DNA of 64,000 nucleotides from Achromobacter sp. ASV32 (GTDB lineage Bacteria > Pseudomonadota > Gammaproteobacteria > Burkholderiales > Burkholderiaceae_B): the NCBI RefSeq assembly GCF_016428805.1, contig NZ_JAELTJ010000017.1, positions 1 through 64,000 of the forward strand. The letters are read 5' to 3'. Below the pieces are notes generated by a model. That model was not told the origin of the DNA. It saw only the letters and a list, made by a program, of their open reading frames with translations, and did not search any database. The position numbers and the translations under genes were made by a program. Below are positions 14,839 through 27,541 of the stretch, one piece after another (the stretch's first letter is position 1; each line of letters starts with the position of its first letter).

Positions 14839-15828
14839 TTGCAGACGCTTTTGAAGTCCCACCCCCAGCCCTCCCCCCGAGTCGCGTCGATCCGCAACCT
14901 GCCGGTCAACCTATTTGCCTCGGTCATGGGCATTGCCGGGCTATCGCTGGCTTGGCGCCAGGCCAGCCAGCAATTCGGCGCCACCCCGCTCATCGCCGAG
15001 ACCATCGGCATCCTCGCCCTGGCAGTATTCGCCGCGCTCGGCGCAGGCTATCTGGCCAAGGTGGCCCGCCATCCCGACGCCGTGCTCAACGAGTACCGTC
15101 ACCCGGTCGCCGGCAATTTCTTCGGCACCATCACCATCGCCATCCTGTTGTTGTCGGCGGTCGTCGCCCCGTACCACCAGGGGGTTGCCCAAACCCTGTG
15201 GACCGTGGGCTCGGTGCTGACCATTGCACTTTGCTTTGCCATCGCAAGCCGGCTGCTGCGGGGCAAGATCGACGCCGCGCATGCGGTGCCTCCCTGGTTC
15301 ATTCCCGGTGTCGCCACGCTGGACATCGCCGTTACCGGCGGCGCCATGCCCATGCCCTGGGCGCATGAACTGAACCTGTTCGCACTGGCCGTAGGCACAA
15401 TGATCGCCCTGCTGTTCTTCACCATGATCATGGCGCGCATGATTCACCACGACCCGCTGCCTGCGGCCATGGTGCCGTCCATGCTGATCCTGATGGCGCC
15501 GTTCGCCGTGGGCTTTCTGGCCTACACCAGCTTCACCCAGCGGGTGGACGCCTTTGCAGGCCTGTTGTTCTACTTCGGGCTGTTCATCTTCCTGGCGCTG
15601 GCACCCAAGGTGTTTCGCCGCGGCGTCCCGTTCGCCACGGGCTGGTGGGCCATCAGTTTCCCGTTGGCAGCGCTGGCCAGCGCCGCGCTCAAATACGCCA
15701 CTTTTGCCCCCGTATGGCCGATACAAGCCATCGCCGTCATCCTGCTGGGGCTACTGAGCGTGGCGATCGCGGTACTGTCCTTTAAGACGCTGCGCATCCT
15801 GTTCAATGGCAAACTGCTGGCAGGTTGA
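14839..15828 (+). CDS. SLAC1/TDT-family (TehA/Mae1-like) anion or dicarboxylate transporter
   Basis: About 329 residues with ten hydrophobic segments, beginning NLPVNLFASVMGIAGLSLAW, typical of the tellurite-resistance/dicarboxylate transporter and SLAC1 fold. It sits in the inner membrane and probably passes small anions. Start: TTG at 14839 has CCGGAG eight bases before it. A TTG at 14761 would add 26 non-conserved residues, so the start is not settled. It is divergent from the LysR gene, its likely regulator. Confidence 0.8.
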   Translation: MQTLLKSHPQPSPRVASIRNLPVNLFASVMGIAGLSLAWRQASQQFGATPLIAETIGILALAVFAALGAGYLAKVARHPDAVLNEYRHPVAGNFFGTITIAILLLSAVVAPYHQGVAQTLWTVGSVLTIALCFAIASRLLRGKIDAAHAVPPWFIPGVATLDIAVTGGAMPMPWAHELNLFALAVGTMIALLFFTMIMARMIHHDPLPAAMVPSMLILMAPFAVGFLAYTSFTQRVDAFAGLLFYFGLFIFLALAPKVFRRGVPFATGWWAISFPLAALASAALKYATFAPVWPIQAIAVILLGLLSVAIAVLSFKTLRILFNGKLLAG

Positions 15829-15870
15829 AGAACACAAGGCCCGCGTGACCGCATCGCAGCGACAGAAAAC

Positions 15871-15907
15871 AAAAAACCCGGCAAGCACAACGTTTGCCGG
15901 GTTTTTT
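15871..15907. terminator. Bidirectional terminator between the TDT transporter and ssb
   Basis: AAAAAACCCGGCAA (15871-15884) pairs with TTGCCGGGTTTTTT (15894-15907). T-tracts are present on both strands, so it serves both converging genes. Confidence 0.9.
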
Positions 15908-15946
15908 GATGGCGCGCGGTGAACGTGCGATCGGGATGCAGTCCGA

Positions 15947-16471
15947 TCAGAACGGAATATCGTCGTCCATGTCGGCCAGGTTGGCGCCGCCGCCAGCGGG
16001 CGCCGCTTGCGGGGCGGCCGGGCGTTGCTGGGGCGCCGGGCGCTGGGCCGGGGCACGTTGCTGCGGCTGGCGCGCGGGTGCGTCGTCGTAGCCGCCACCA
16101 CCACCGTAGCTGCCACCACCGCCGCCGCCGTCTTCGCGGCCACCCAGCATTTGCATCTGGTCAGCGACGACTTCGGTGCTGTAACGATCGGCGCCGGTGT
16201 CCTTGTCTTGCCACTTGCGGGTCTTCAGGCGGCCTTCGATGTAGACCGAGCGGCCCTTTTTCAGGTATTCGCCGGCGATTTCGGCCAGGCGGTTATACAT
16301 GACGACGCGGTGCCATTCGGTTTCTTCGCGCTTCTCGCCGCTGGCCTTGTCCTTCCAGGACGAGGTGGTGGCGATGGACATATTGCAGATTGCGGCCCCG
16401 TCGGGGCTGTAGCGGACTTCCGGGTCACGACCCAGATTGCCCACGAGAATGACTTTGTTAACCGATGCCAT
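15947..16471 (-). CDS. ssb: Single-stranded DNA-binding protein
   Basis: 174 residues. The OB-fold (about 1-110) begins [21 protein letters not shown] Gly/Gln/Pro-rich flexible linker follows, and the protein ends in the acidic tip MDDDIPF that recruits repair and replication partners. It coats single-stranded DNA as a tetramer. The ATG at 16471 with AGGGA in front is the conserved start. ssb-MFS-uvrA is a familiar betaproteobacterial neighbourhood. Confidence 0.97.
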   Translation of the reverse strand: MASVNKVILVGNLGRDPEVRYSPDGAAICNMSIATTSSWKDKASGEKREETEWHRVVMYNRLAEIAGEYLKKGRSVYIEGRLKTRKWQDKDTGADRYSTEVVADQMQMLGGREDGGGGGGSYGGGGGYDDAPARQPQQRAPAQRPAPQQRPAAPQAAPAGGGANLADMDDDIPF

Positions 16472-16530
16472 GCCGTTGTCCCTCTGTTGTTGACAGCCTG
16501 CGCCGCACGTTGCCGCGGACACGCCGGCAA

Positions 16531-16597
16531 CAACATAAATAGCGATGTTGAAGACCGGCTTCATGAAACTCGCCGGTCATCATAGCGATGACCGGCG
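16531..16597. repeat. Two inverted repeats in the ssb upstream region
   Basis: CGCCGGTCATC (16571-16581) and GATGACCGGCG (16587-16597) form a perfect 11-bp repeat. CAACAT (16531-16536) and ATGTTG (16545-16550) form a second. ATAGCGATG is shared by both at 16539 and 16582. No T-run follows. They may be operators for ssb, an end structure for the MFS transcript, or both. Confidence 0.4.
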
Positions 16598-16762
16598 ATG
16601 CCGGTGAAGCCCTAAATTGGGTTCTATTATCGACCAAAAGCGCCCGCCACGCCAAACGGCAATGGTGACAAACGCATCCACCCCGGGAAACGATTTCAGC
16701 GCTGTTGGACACCGTTGGCGGCGCGATCCGCGACTTTCCGCGTCCCGCCGGCCGCCCGGTGA

Positions 16763-17947
16763 TTACGCCAGGGGTTTGAGCGCCCAGGTAACGGCCAGCC
16801 AGACGGCGGCCAGCACGGCGGCGCCGATGAAGACCGCGCCCGCGCCCGAATGCGAGGCGATCCAGCCGCCCAGCGCCCCACCCGTGAACAGGCCGGCGGC
16901 CTGCGCGGTGTTGTAGAACCCCAGCGCCAGCCCCTTGTAGGCCTGCGGCGCCACGCGCGACACCAGCGACGGCTGCAGCGCTTCCAGCACATTGAACGCC
17001 ACGAAAAAGCCGGTCAAGGCGGCCGCCAGGGTGAAAAAGCCGTGGCTGGCCGTCGGCAACAGCGCGCACACCAGCACCAGTCCGGCCACCGCGCCCCGCA
17101 AAGCACCGCGGTGCGCGCGGCGCTTCTCGGCCACGAACACCACCGGCACCATCAGCACGAACGACACCAGGATGACGGGCAGGTAGACCTTCCAGAGCTC
17201 GCGGGCGTCCAGGCCGCCCACCTTGGCCAGCAGCGCGGGCACCACGACGAACAGCGACACCTGGATCAGGTGCAGCACGAACACGCCGAAATTCAGCCGC
17301 AGCAGGTCGTGATGCGTCAGCACCTGGCGTGGACTGGCCGCCTGCATGCTGCGGGCCTGGGTGCGCGGCACCACCGGCACGACCCAGCGCGCCACGCCCA
17401 GGCAGATCACGCCCAGACAGGCGATGGTCCAGAACAGGCCCGACAGGCCCCACCAGCCCACCAGCACCGGCGACAGCACCAGCGATACGGCGAAGGACAG
17501 CCCGATCGACCCGCCCACCATGGCCATGGCACGGGTCCGCACCTCGTCGCGGGTGGCATCGGCGAGCCAGGCCGTCACCGCGGCCGAAATGGCGCCGGCC
17601 CCCTGGATGGCCCGGCCGATCGTGATCCAGAACACATCCGTGGCCTGGGCGCAGACGATGCTGCCCGCCACGAACAGCAGCAGGCCGAAAATCACCACGG
17701 GCCGGCGGCCCCAGCGGTCGGAAGCCAGGCCGAACGGAATCTGCATGAACGCCTGGGTCAGGCCGTACATGCCCAGCGCCAGCCCCACGCGCGCGGGATC
17801 ATTGCCCCCGGGCAGGCCGCTGGCGGCAACGGCAAAAACGGGCAACAACAGGAACAACCCCAGCATCCGCGCAGCGAACAGGCCTGCCAGCGCCACGCTG
17901 GCGCGCCGCTCGGACGGGGTCAATTTCAGTTTGGTATCTGCCGGCAT
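16763..17947 (-). CDS. Major facilitator superfamily transporter (YajR-like exporter)
   Basis: 394 residues with twelve predicted membrane helices. Motif A, FGLASDRWGRRPVV, lies between helices 2 and 3, and FGLLLFVAGSIVCA follows. The N-terminal RRASVALAGLFAARMLGLFLL resembles the drug/proton antiporter branch, which includes YajR, but without a YAM domain. It probably exports small molecules using the proton gradient; the substrate is unknown. It is divergent from uvrA, with which it shares a 179-bp promoter region. Confidence 0.9.
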   Translation of the reverse strand: MPADTKLKLTPSERRASVALAGLFAARMLGLFLLLPVFAVAASGLPGGNDPARVGLALGMYGLTQAFMQIPFGLASDRWGRRPVVIFGLLLFVAGSIVCAQATDVFWITIGRAIQGAGAISAAVTAWLADATRDEVRTRAMAMVGGSIGLSFAVSLVLSPVLVGWWGLSGLFWTIACLGVICLGVARWVVPVVPRTQARSMQAASPRQVLTHHDLLRLNFGVFVLHLIQVSLFVVVPALLAKVGGLDARELWKVYLPVILVSFVLMVPVVFVAEKRRAHRGALRGAVAGLVLVCALLPTASHGFFTLAAALTGFFVAFNVLEALQPSLVSRVAPQAYKGLALGFYNTAQAAGLFTGGALGGWIASHSGAGAVFIGAAVLAAVWLAVTWALKPLA

Positions 17948-18050
17948 GCGGAAATTTCAACGATGACGAGGGCCGTACGCGCAGATGGATGTCATGCGCT
18001 TGCGGTCTGATCCTGGGCGCCGGGTCCGCATCAGGCGATCTTGGCGAACG

Positions 18051-18064
18051 CCCCCGTACGGGGG
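18051..18064. repeat. Perfect 14-bp GC palindrome upstream of uvrA
   Basis: CCCCCGTACGGGGG lies 63 bp before the uvrA start, just upstream of the -10-like TATAGT at about 18079. It does not resemble a LexA box. It may be a binding site in the shared MFS/uvrA promoter. Confidence 0.4.
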
Positions 18065-18126
18065 AGGACTCGGCGCGCTATAGTACCAAGTTGGCCTTTG
18101 CAACCGCTTAAAAGAGCCTGATAGAC

Positions 18127-20982
<2,856 letters not shown>

Positions 20983-21010
20983 CTGCGCACCATCCATAAG
21001 GGGAATCGGC

Positions 21011-21673
21011 ATGTACACCTTGATCATCGGCAACAAGAACTATTCGTCGTGGTCCCTGCGGCCCTGGCTCGCCCTGCGCGCCACCGGCGTCGAGTTCACC
21101 GAGCAAAAGCTTGGCCTATTCACGGACGAATTCGCGCGCAGCCTGGGGCCGCTCACGCCCGCCGGTTTGGTGCCCGTGCTGCTGGACGGTGAATTCGCGA
21201 TCTGGGATTCGCTGGCCATCTGCGAATACGTGGCCGAGCAGCGCCCCGAGTCGCGCCTGTGGCCACAAGCGGCGCGGGCCCGCGCCCGGGCCCGCTCGCT
21301 GGCCGCCCAGATGCACAGCGGCTTTGGCGCGTTGCGCCAGGCGCTGCCCATGAACATCGAGGCGCATCTGCCCGGCATCGACATCCCCGACGCTGCCCGG
21401 CAGGATATCTCGCGCATGCACGCCATCTGGCAGGACACGCGCGCCGAATTCGGTCAGGGCGGCCCATTCCTGTTTGGTGCGTTCTCGATCGCCGACGCGT
21501 TCTTCGCGCCGGTCGTGTCGCGTTTCACCACGTATGGCATCGCCGCAGCGGGCCCGGTGCGCGACTACATGGACGCGGTGCTGGCGCTGCCCGCCATGCA
21601 GGAATGGATGCGCGACGCGCGCGCCGAAGCCACCTTCGTCGAAGCGGACGAGCCGTATCGCAAGCATCGCTGA
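21011..21673 (+). CDS. Glutathione S-transferase family protein
   Basis: 220 residues. The thioredoxin-like N-terminal domain starts LIIGNKNYSSWSLRPWLAL. Ser residues at 12-13 sit where the thiol-activating residue is expected, and GLVPVLLDG then WDSLAICEYVAE form the glutathione-binding region. The all-helical C-terminal domain has FGAFSIADAFFAPV, the usual capping motif. It conjugates or reduces electrophiles in the cytoplasm. ATG at 21011, 28 bp after uvrA. Confidence 0.88.
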   Translation: MYTLIIGNKNYSSWSLRPWLALRATGVEFTEQKLGLFTDEFARSLGPLTPAGLVPVLLDGEFAIWDSLAICEYVAEQRPESRLWPQAARARARARSLAAQMHSGFGALRQALPMNIEAHLPGIDIPDAARQDISRMHAIWQDTRAEFGQGGPFLFGAFSIADAFFAPVVSRFTTYGIAAAGPVRDYMDAVLALPAMQEWMRDARAEATFVEADEPYRKHR

Positions 21674-21700
21674 CAGCGGCAACACCCGCCCTGGCGGGCG

Positions 21701-22837
21701 CTAGGTCATGTCGAACAGACGCTTGTGTTCGCGAATGGCGTAGCGATCCGTCATGCCGGCGATGTAGTCGGCAATGGCGCGGGCCTGCGCATTGAAGGCC
21801 GCGCGGCGGTAGTCCGGCGGCAGCAGGCGCGGATCGTCCAGAAAGACGGCAAACAGCTCGCGCACAATGCGCCGCGCCTTGGTGGTCATGCGCAGCACGC
21901 GGTAGTGCCGGTACAGGTTGTCGAACAGGAATTTCTTCAGTTCGTCGGCCTCGCGCCGGATCCCCTCCGAGAACCCCGCCAGCGGCGGCGCGCGCCGCAC
22001 GTCGTCCACGCTGGCCGGCGCCACCTCGCGGATACGCGCGAGCGAGGTCTGCGTCAGGTCGGTGATCAGCGTATTGATCATGCGGCGGATGGTCTCGGCC
22101 ACCGCCCGGCGCGAGGCCAGGCCCGGATAGCGGTCCAGCACCTGGGCATGATGCCGCTGGAAAATGGAGACGTCCTGCAACTGCTCCAGCGTGATCAGGC
22201 CCGACCGCAAGCCATCGTCGATGTCGTGATTGTTGTAGGCGACTTCGTCGGCCAGGTTGGCCAGTTGCGCCTCCAGCGAGGGCTGCGTCCGCGACAGAAA
22301 GCGTTCGCCCACGTCGCCCAGCTGGCGCGCATGGGCCGCCGAGCAATGCTTCAGGATGCCCTCGCGCGTTTCGAAGCACAGGTTCAGGCCGTTGAAGTCC
22401 GCGTAGCGTTCCTCAAGCTCGTCCACCACGCGCAGGCTCTGCAGATTGTGTTCGAAGCCGCCCGCCTCGGGCGCCAGCTCGCGCATGCAGGCATTGAGCT
22501 CATCCTGCCCCGCATGGCCAAACGGCGTGTGGCCCAGGTCATGCGCCAGAGAAATGGCTTCGGTCAGGTCTTCGGACAGCCGCAGACTGCGTGCCAGCGT
22601 GCGCGCGATCTGCGCCACTTCCAGGCTGTGCGTCAGCCGGGTGCGGAACAGGTCGCCCTCGTGGTTCACGAAAACCTGGGTCTTGTACTCCAGCCGCCGG
22701 AAGGCGCCCGAATGCACGATGCGGTCGCGGTCACGCTGGAATTCGCTGCGGTTTTCCGGCGGCGGCTCGGCGTAGGTCCGGCCGCGCGATCGGGACGGGT
22801 CGGATGCATAGGAAGCCAGTTCTTTCATCTGCGACAC
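21701..22837 (-). CDS. dgt: dGTPase-like HD-domain triphosphohydrolase
   Basis: About 378 residues. The HD-type metal site is spread over [26 protein letters not shown] and the later NHDIDDG segment. This is the deoxyguanosinetriphosphate triphosphohydrolase-like family that cleaves dNTP to deoxynucleoside and triphosphate. GTG at 22837 follows AGGAG by five bases; an ATG three codons on (22828) is the alternative. The gene is the last of aroK-aroB-dgt, 14 bp after aroB. Substrate preference cannot be read. Confidence 0.9.
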   Translation of the reverse strand: MSQMKELASYASDPSRSRGRTYAEPPPENRSEFQRDRDRIVHSGAFRRLEYKTQVFVNHEGDLFRTRLTHSLEVAQIARTLARSLRLSEDLTEAISLAHDLGHTPFGHAGQDELNACMRELAPEAGGFEHNLQSLRVVDELEERYADFNGLNLCFETREGILKHCSAAHARQLGDVGERFLSRTQPSLEAQLANLADEVAYNNHDIDDGLRSGLITLEQLQDVSIFQRHHAQVLDRYPGLASRRAVAETIRRMINTLITDLTQTSLARIREVAPASVDDVRRAPPLAGFSEGIRREADELKKFLFDNLYRHYRVLRMTTKARRIVRELFAVFLDDPRLLPPDYRRAAFNAQARAIADYIAGMTDRYAIREHKRLFDMT

Positions 22838-22851
22838 CGTCACTCCTGCGT

Positions 22852-23928
22852 TTACTGGGTGGTTCGGGCCAGGACGGCGCGCACGGCGTCCTCCGGCGCT
22901 GCCCGCATCATCGCTTCGCCGATGCGGGCCATGAGCACATAGCGGATTTCGCCGCCTTCGGTCTTTTTGTCGACCTGCATCAGGTCCAGCCAGCGGTCGG
23001 CGCCCAGGTCCGGGGCCACCACGGGGCAGCCAATAGCCGTGACCAGCTCGCGCACGCGGCCAACATCGGTGCGCGGAAAGCCCGCCACGTCGGCCGACAA
23101 CTCCGCCGCCTGCACCATGCCGCAACCGACGGCCTCGCCGTGCAGCCAGGCACCGTAGCCCAGGCCGGCTTCGATAGCGTGGCCGAAGGTATGGCCCAGG
23201 TTCAGGATCGCGCGCAGGCCGGACTCGCGTTCGTCCTTGCCCACCACCTGCGCCTTCAGTTCGCAAGAACGGCGGATCGCGTAGGCGATGGCCTGGGAAT
23301 CCAGGTTGCGCAGCTTTTGCGCATTCTCTTCGCACCAGGCCCAGAAGGCCGGATCCAGGATCAGGCCGTATTTGATGACTTCGGCCAGGCCCGCCGAAAT
23401 TTCGCGCGCCGGCAACGTGTTCAGCACGTCGGTGTCGATTTCGACGGCCAGCGGCTGGTAGAACGCGCCGATCATGTTCTTGCCCAGCGGGTGGTTGACG
23501 GCCGTCTTGCCGCCGACCGACGAATCGACCTGTGCCAGCAGGGTCGTGGGCACCTGCACGAAACGCACGCCACGCATGTACACCGCCGCCGCGAAACCGG
23601 TCATGTCGCCGATCACGCCGCCGCCCAGCGCCACCAGCACGCAACGGCGGTCCAGGCGATGGGTCAGCAGGGCGTCGAACACCAGGTTCAGCGATTGCCA
23701 GTCTTTATAGGATTCCCCGTCGGGCAGCTCGATGCGCAGCACCCGCTTGCCGGTGCGGGCCAGCGCTGCCTCGGCGCGCTCGCCGTACAGGGCCGCCACG
23801 GTCGGGTTGGTCACGACCGCGATGGCGGTGGCGTCGGCGGGAATGCTCTGGTCCAGGGCGTCCAGGCGGCCCGGGGCGATGCGGATCGGGTACTGGCCGC
23901 CCGGGGTATCGACCTCAACAACGTTCAT
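22852..23928 (-). CDS. aroB: 3-dehydroquinate synthase
   Basis: 358 residues. It converts DAHP to 3-dehydroquinate, the second step of the shikimate pathway, using NAD and a metal. [21 protein letters not shown] is the NAD-binding glycine region. [21 protein letters not shown] and the [11 protein letters not shown] histidines supply the metal and substrate ligands. Its ATG overlaps the aroK stop as ATGA, so translation is probably coupled. Confidence 0.97.
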   Translation of the reverse strand: MNVVEVDTPGGQYPIRIAPGRLDALDQSIPADATAIAVVTNPTVAALYGERAEAALARTGKRVLRIELPDGESYKDWQSLNLVFDALLTHRLDRRCVLVALGGGVIGDMTGFAAAVYMRGVRFVQVPTTLLAQVDSSVGGKTAVNHPLGKNMIGAFYQPLAVEIDTDVLNTLPAREISAGLAEVIKYGLILDPAFWAWCEENAQKLRNLDSQAIAYAIRRSCELKAQVVGKDERESGLRAILNLGHTFGHAIEAGLGYGAWLHGEAVGCGMVQAAELSADVAGFPRTDVGRVRELVTAIGCPVVAPDLGADRWLDLMQVDKKTEGGEIRYVLMARIGEAMMRAAPEDAVRAVLARTTQ

Positions 23929-24566
23929 ATCTGCTTCTCGAAGGCTTGTAATTGCGGCAACAGCGCCTTGACCAGGGTGTGGATGGGCATGGAGCCGGTT
24001 TCCACCACCAGGTCGGCGACTTCTTTATACAGAGGTTCGCGCAGCGTCATCAGATCGCGCAGCGTGCCGCGAGGATCCGCGGTGGCCAGCAGGGGACGAT
24101 TGCGGTCGCGGCAGGTGCGGCGGAACAATTCGTCCACGCTGGCCCTCAAATAGACCACGATGCCGCGCTGATGCAAACGCAGGCGATTTTCGGCGGCCAG
24201 GATCGCGCCGCCGCCGGTAGCAAGAATTATGTTGCGCCGTTGGGTACACTCTTCCAAAGCGGCGGACTCCCGGCGACGGAAACCGGCTTCGCCCTCGATT
24301 TCGAAGATTACCGGCACCCGTACGCCGCAACGCGCCTCGAGCTCATGGTCCAGATCGATAAACTCGCGCCCCAGGGCACGCGCCAGGCCACGGCCGATGG
24401 TCGTCTTGCCCGCCCCCATCATTCCGACCAGGAAGACAGGCAGGTCATGCGGCAACGACACGGTCTTGCCTGCGCATTCCGAGGCGCAGGGCAAGTTTTC
24501 AGGCGCCTCGCCGGAGGGCGCCGGGTCCGGGTCAGCCTCCGGACATGAGTGAGCAGAAAAGTTCAT
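23925..24566 (-). CDS. aroK: Shikimate kinase, possible N-terminal extension
   Basis: Phosphorylates shikimate with ATP. Walker A GMMGAGKTT, the IDLDHELEARCG shikimate-binding Asp, GFRRRES and the ATGGGAIL loop are all present. From ATG 24566 the protein is 213 residues, about 35 more than usual; the extra segment is Pro/Glu/Cys-rich. The ATG has no clear ribosome site. GTG at 24461 with an AGG nearby would give the standard 178 residues, so the start is open. It overlaps aroB by 4 bp. Confidence 0.95.
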   Translation of the reverse strand: MNFSAHSCPEADPDPAPSGEAPENLPCASECAGKTVSLPHDLPVFLVGMMGAGKTTIGRGLARALGREFIDLDHELEARCGVRVPVIFEIEGEAGFRRRESAALEECTQRRNIILATGGGAILAAENRLRLHQRGIVVYLRASVDELFRRTCRDRNRPLLATADPRGTLRDLMTLREPLYKEVADLVVETGSMPIHTLVKALLPQLQAFEKQI

Positions 24567-24681
24567 GACGGCATTATCACATCTGCCGCCAAGTTGCCCG
24601 CGCACCACACTGAACTATCTTGTTACAGAAACCGATCCGCCACGCTGAGGCGGGACCGGAGATACCCGTAAAATCGCCGCG

Positions 24682-27129
24682 ATGAGCAAGCCCCAGAATT
24701 CCTCCAAAAAAGACAAGCCCGCCAATAACGGTTCCCCGATATTGCGATTTTTCGTCAAGACCGGCATCTTCTGTGTCGGTCTGTTCCTGTGCGGCGTCCT
24801 GCTGGCGGGCATGGCCCTGGCCCTGGCCTGGCCCAACCTGCCCGACCTGAACGCCATGACGGACTACCGCCCGCGGGTGCCGCTGCGCGTCTATACCGCC
24901 GACAAGGTGCTCATCGGCGAGTTCGGCGAAGAACGCCGCAACGTGCTGCGCTTCAACGAAATCCCGGACGTCATGAAGTCCGCGGTGCTGGCGGCCGAAG
25001 ACGACCGCTTCTACCAGCACGGCGGCATCGACTGGACGGGCGTGGTGCGGGCGGGCCTGACCAACCTGATCAACATGTCCAAGACGCAGGGCGCCAGCAC
25101 GATCACCATGCAGGTGGCGCGCAACTTCTACCTGTCGTCCGAAAAGACCTACTCGCGCAAGTTCTACGAACTGCTGCTGACGTTCAAGATCGAATCCGAG
25201 CTCACCAAGGACCAGATCCTCGAGCTCTACATGAACCAGATCTACCTGGGCCACCGCGCCTATGGCTTCGCTGCCGCATCGCGCACCTATTTCGGCAAGC
25301 CGCTGTCCGAAGTCACCCCGGCCGAGGCCGCCATGCTGGCCGGCATCCCCAAGGCCCCCTCGCGCTTCAACCCGATCTCGAACCGTCCCCGCGCCGAGCT
25401 GCGCCAGCGCTACGTGCTGGGCCGCATGCAGTCGCTGGGCTACCTGACCGAACCTGAGTACAAGCAGGCGATGGCGCAGCAGATCGTCATGAAGTCGGCG
25501 GAAGGCACGCCGGCGGGCGGCTATGCCATCCACGGCGAATACGTGGCCGAACTGGCGCGCCAGCTGCTGTTCAATGTCTACCAGGACAACGTCTATTCGC
25601 GCGGCATCAACATCTACACCACGGTCCAGTCCAAGGACCAGGAAGCCGCCTACCGCGCCGTGCGCGAAGGCGTGCTGGAATACACCCGCCGCGCGCCCTA
25701 CCCCGGTCCGGAAGAGCAGCTCGACCTGCCGCCCGGCACCGAGAACAACCCGCAGGCCCTGGACGAATTCCTGGACGGCGTGTTCGACAAGTTCAGCGAC
25801 AGCGGCGACCTGCTGACCGCGCTGGTGCTGTCGGCCAGCCCCACCGAGGTCAAGCTGGCCCGCAGTTCGCGCGAAATCATCACCGTCACCGATAAGAAGG
25901 TGCTGGGCGTGGTGGCGCGCGCGCTCAACGACAAGGCCAAGCCTGAACAGCGCATCAAGCGCGGCTCGGTCGTCTACATCCGCAAGCTGGGCGACAACTG
26001 GGAAATCATCAACCTGCCTTCGGTGCAGGCGGCCTTTGTCGCCCTGTCGCCGCAGGACGGCGCCATCCGCGCCATGGTCGGCGGCTTCGATTTCTACCGC
26101 GGCAACTTCAACCGCGTGACGCAGGCCTGGCGCCAGCCCGGCTCGAACATCAAGCCGTTCATCTACGCCGCCTCGCTCGAGCGCGGCCTGACGCCGGCCA
26201 CGCAGATCTCCGACCAACCGTTCGAGCTGACCGCGGCACAGACCGGCTCCAAGGCCTGGAACCCGAAGAACTACGGCAACCAGTACGAGCCCATGCTGAC
26301 GCTGCGCCAGGGCCTGTACAAGTCCAAGAACATGGTCTCGATCCGCATCCTGCAGGCCATCGGCCCGCAGTACGCGCAGGACTACCTGACCCGCTTTGGC
26401 TTTGACAAGGCGCGCCAGCCGGCCGTGCTGCCGCTGGCACTGGGCGCGGGCTCCGTGACCCCGCTGCAACTGGCGGGCGCGTTCTCGGTGTTCGCCAACG
26501 GCGGCTATCGCATCACGCCTTATCTGATCGACCGCGTCACCGACAGCAACGGCAAGATCGTGATGCAGTCCAAGCCGGTCGTGGCGGGCGACGCCGCCGC
26601 CCGCGCCATCGATCCGCGCACCGCCTGGATCATGGACGACGTGCTGCGAGGCGTGGCCACCTACGGCACCGCCGCCCGTGCCCGCGTCCTGCTCAAGCGC
26701 AACGACATCGCCGGTAAGACGGGCACCACCAACGAATCCGTGGATGCCTGGTTCTCGGGCTACACGCCGTCCCTGGTTGCCACCGCCTGGCTGGGCTTTG
26801 ACCAGCCCAAGTCGCTGGGCTCGCGAGAAACCGGCGGCGGCGTGGCCATGCCGATCTGGGTCGACTACATGCAAGACGTGCTCAAGGGCGTGCCGGAAGA
26901 AAAGCCGCGCCCCCGCCCCGACGGCATCATCGTGGAAAACGGCGAATACTATTTTTCGGAGTTCCCGCCCGGACAAGCCGTCGCACGCCTGGGCCTGCCC
27001 CAAGCCGACACCCTGGGCGAATTCCTCAATGGCCTGAACAGCGACAGCGGCGAAGACAACCGCATCAAGGTTGCACCGGGCGTGGGCACGCAGAACGCCC
27101 AGCCCTGGTCCCAGAAGATTCCGTTCTGA
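24682..27129 (+). CDS. mrcA: Penicillin-binding protein 1A (bifunctional peptidoglycan synthase)
   Basis: 815 residues. One N-terminal membrane anchor (about 22-50). The glycosyltransferase domain includes AAEDDRFYQHGGID with its catalytic Glu and QGASTITMQVARN. An OB-like linker and the transpeptidase domain follow. The active-site SxxK is GSNIKPF, with SKN and GKTGTT as the other two motifs. It polymerises and cross-links peptidoglycan at the inner membrane. ATG 24682 begins a normal cytoplasmic tail. It is divergent from aroK. Confidence 0.97.
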   Translation: MSKPQNSSKKDKPANNGSPILRFFVKTGIFCVGLFLCGVLLAGMALALAWPNLPDLNAMTDYRPRVPLRVYTADKVLIGEFGEERRNVLRFNEIPDVMKSAVLAAEDDRFYQHGGIDWTGVVRAGLTNLINMSKTQGASTITMQVARNFYLSSEKTYSRKFYELLLTFKIESELTKDQILELYMNQIYLGHRAYGFAAASRTYFGKPLSEVTPAEAAMLAGIPKAPSRFNPISNRPRAELRQRYVLGRMQSLGYLTEPEYKQAMAQQIVMKSAEGTPAGGYAIHGEYVAELARQLLFNVYQDNVYSRGINIYTTVQSKDQEAAYRAVREGVLEYTRRAPYPGPEEQLDLPPGTENNPQALDEFLDGVFDKFSDSGDLLTALVLSASPTEVKLARSSREIITVTDKKVLGVVARALNDKAKPEQRIKRGSVVYIRKLGDNWEIINLPSVQAAFVALSPQDGAIRAMVGGFDFYRGNFNRVTQAWRQPGSNIKPFIYAASLERGLTPATQISDQPFELTAAQTGSKAWNPKNYGNQYEPMLTLRQGLYKSKNMVSIRILQAIGPQYAQDYLTRFGFDKARQPAVLPLALGAGSVTPLQLAGAFSVFANGGYRITPYLIDRVTDSNGKIVMQSKPVVAGDAAARAIDPRTAWIMDDVLRGVATYGTAARARVLLKRNDIAGKTGTTNESVDAWFSGYTPSLVATAWLGFDQPKSLGSRETGGGVAMPIWVDYMQDVLKGVPEEKPRPRPDGIIVENGEYYFSEFPPGQAVARLGLPQADTLGEFLNGLNSDSGEDNRIKVAPGVGTQNAQPWSQKIPF

Positions 27130-27136
27130 ACGGAAA

Positions 27137-27172
27137 TAAAAAAGGCCGGCATTGCGCCGGCCTTTTCTTTTT
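27137..27172 (+). terminator. Rho-independent terminator after PBP1A
   Basis: AAAAGGCCGGC pairs with GCCGGCCTTTT around ATTGC, and a T-rich tail CTTTTTG follows. The A-run on its other side lets it also end the cyaY transcript. Confidence 0.88.
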
Positions 27173-27180
27173 GTTGAATG

Positions 27181-27510
27181 CTACAAGCGGATCGTGACCG
27201 GCACGCCCGCGGCCGCGGAACAGATCTGGGACAGCGCGTCGGGCAATTTCGGGCCGCCTCGGGTATCGTTCCAGTTCTGGCCGTCGTAGCGGTAGTGGAA
27301 ACCGCCGCTGCGCGCGGCTACCCACAGTTCCTGCATGGCGGCCTGGCTGTTCACCACCACGTGGGTATTGTCCTCGAACACCATGGTCAGCACATTGCCG
27401 CTGCGGCTGGTTTCGACATCGACGTCGAGCGAAGCCGCCCAGTCATCGGCCTGGCTTTCGATGCTTTCCAGCACCTGGTCGATCAACGCAAGAAATTCGG
27501 TTTCGGTCAT
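27181..27510 (-). CDS. cyaY: Iron-sulfur cluster assembly protein, bacterial frataxin
   Basis: 109 residues, the size of bacterial frataxin. The acidic first helix (TETEFLALIDQVLESIESQ) binds iron. The sheet has LTMVFEDNTHVVVNSQAAMQELWVAA and the conserved GGFHYRYDGQNW. It regulates iron and cysteine-desulfurase activity during Fe-S assembly. Its start lies 31 bp from the start of lptM on the opposite strand, a common proteobacterial arrangement, so the promoters must overlap. Confidence 0.95.
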   Translation of the reverse strand: MTETEFLALIDQVLESIESQADDWAASLDVDVETSRSGNVLTMVFEDNTHVVVNSQAAMQELWVAARSGGFHYRYDGQNWNDTRGGPKLPDALSQICSAAAGVPVTIRL

Positions 27511-27541
27511 AATCGAGCCTGCAAGAATTACGGAGTTCCCA

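Noticed and set aside
18051-18064. CCCCCGTACGGGGG as a terminator or LexA box for uvrA
   Set aside because: It has no loop or T-run and does not fit CTGT-N8-ACAG; kept only as an unexplained palindrome.
24577-27003. Very long open frame antisense to the PBP1A gene
   Set aside because: It mirrors a high-GC coding gene; its translation is Gly/Val/His/Gln-rich low complexity with no recognisable domain. The plus-strand PBP1A has all catalytic motifs.
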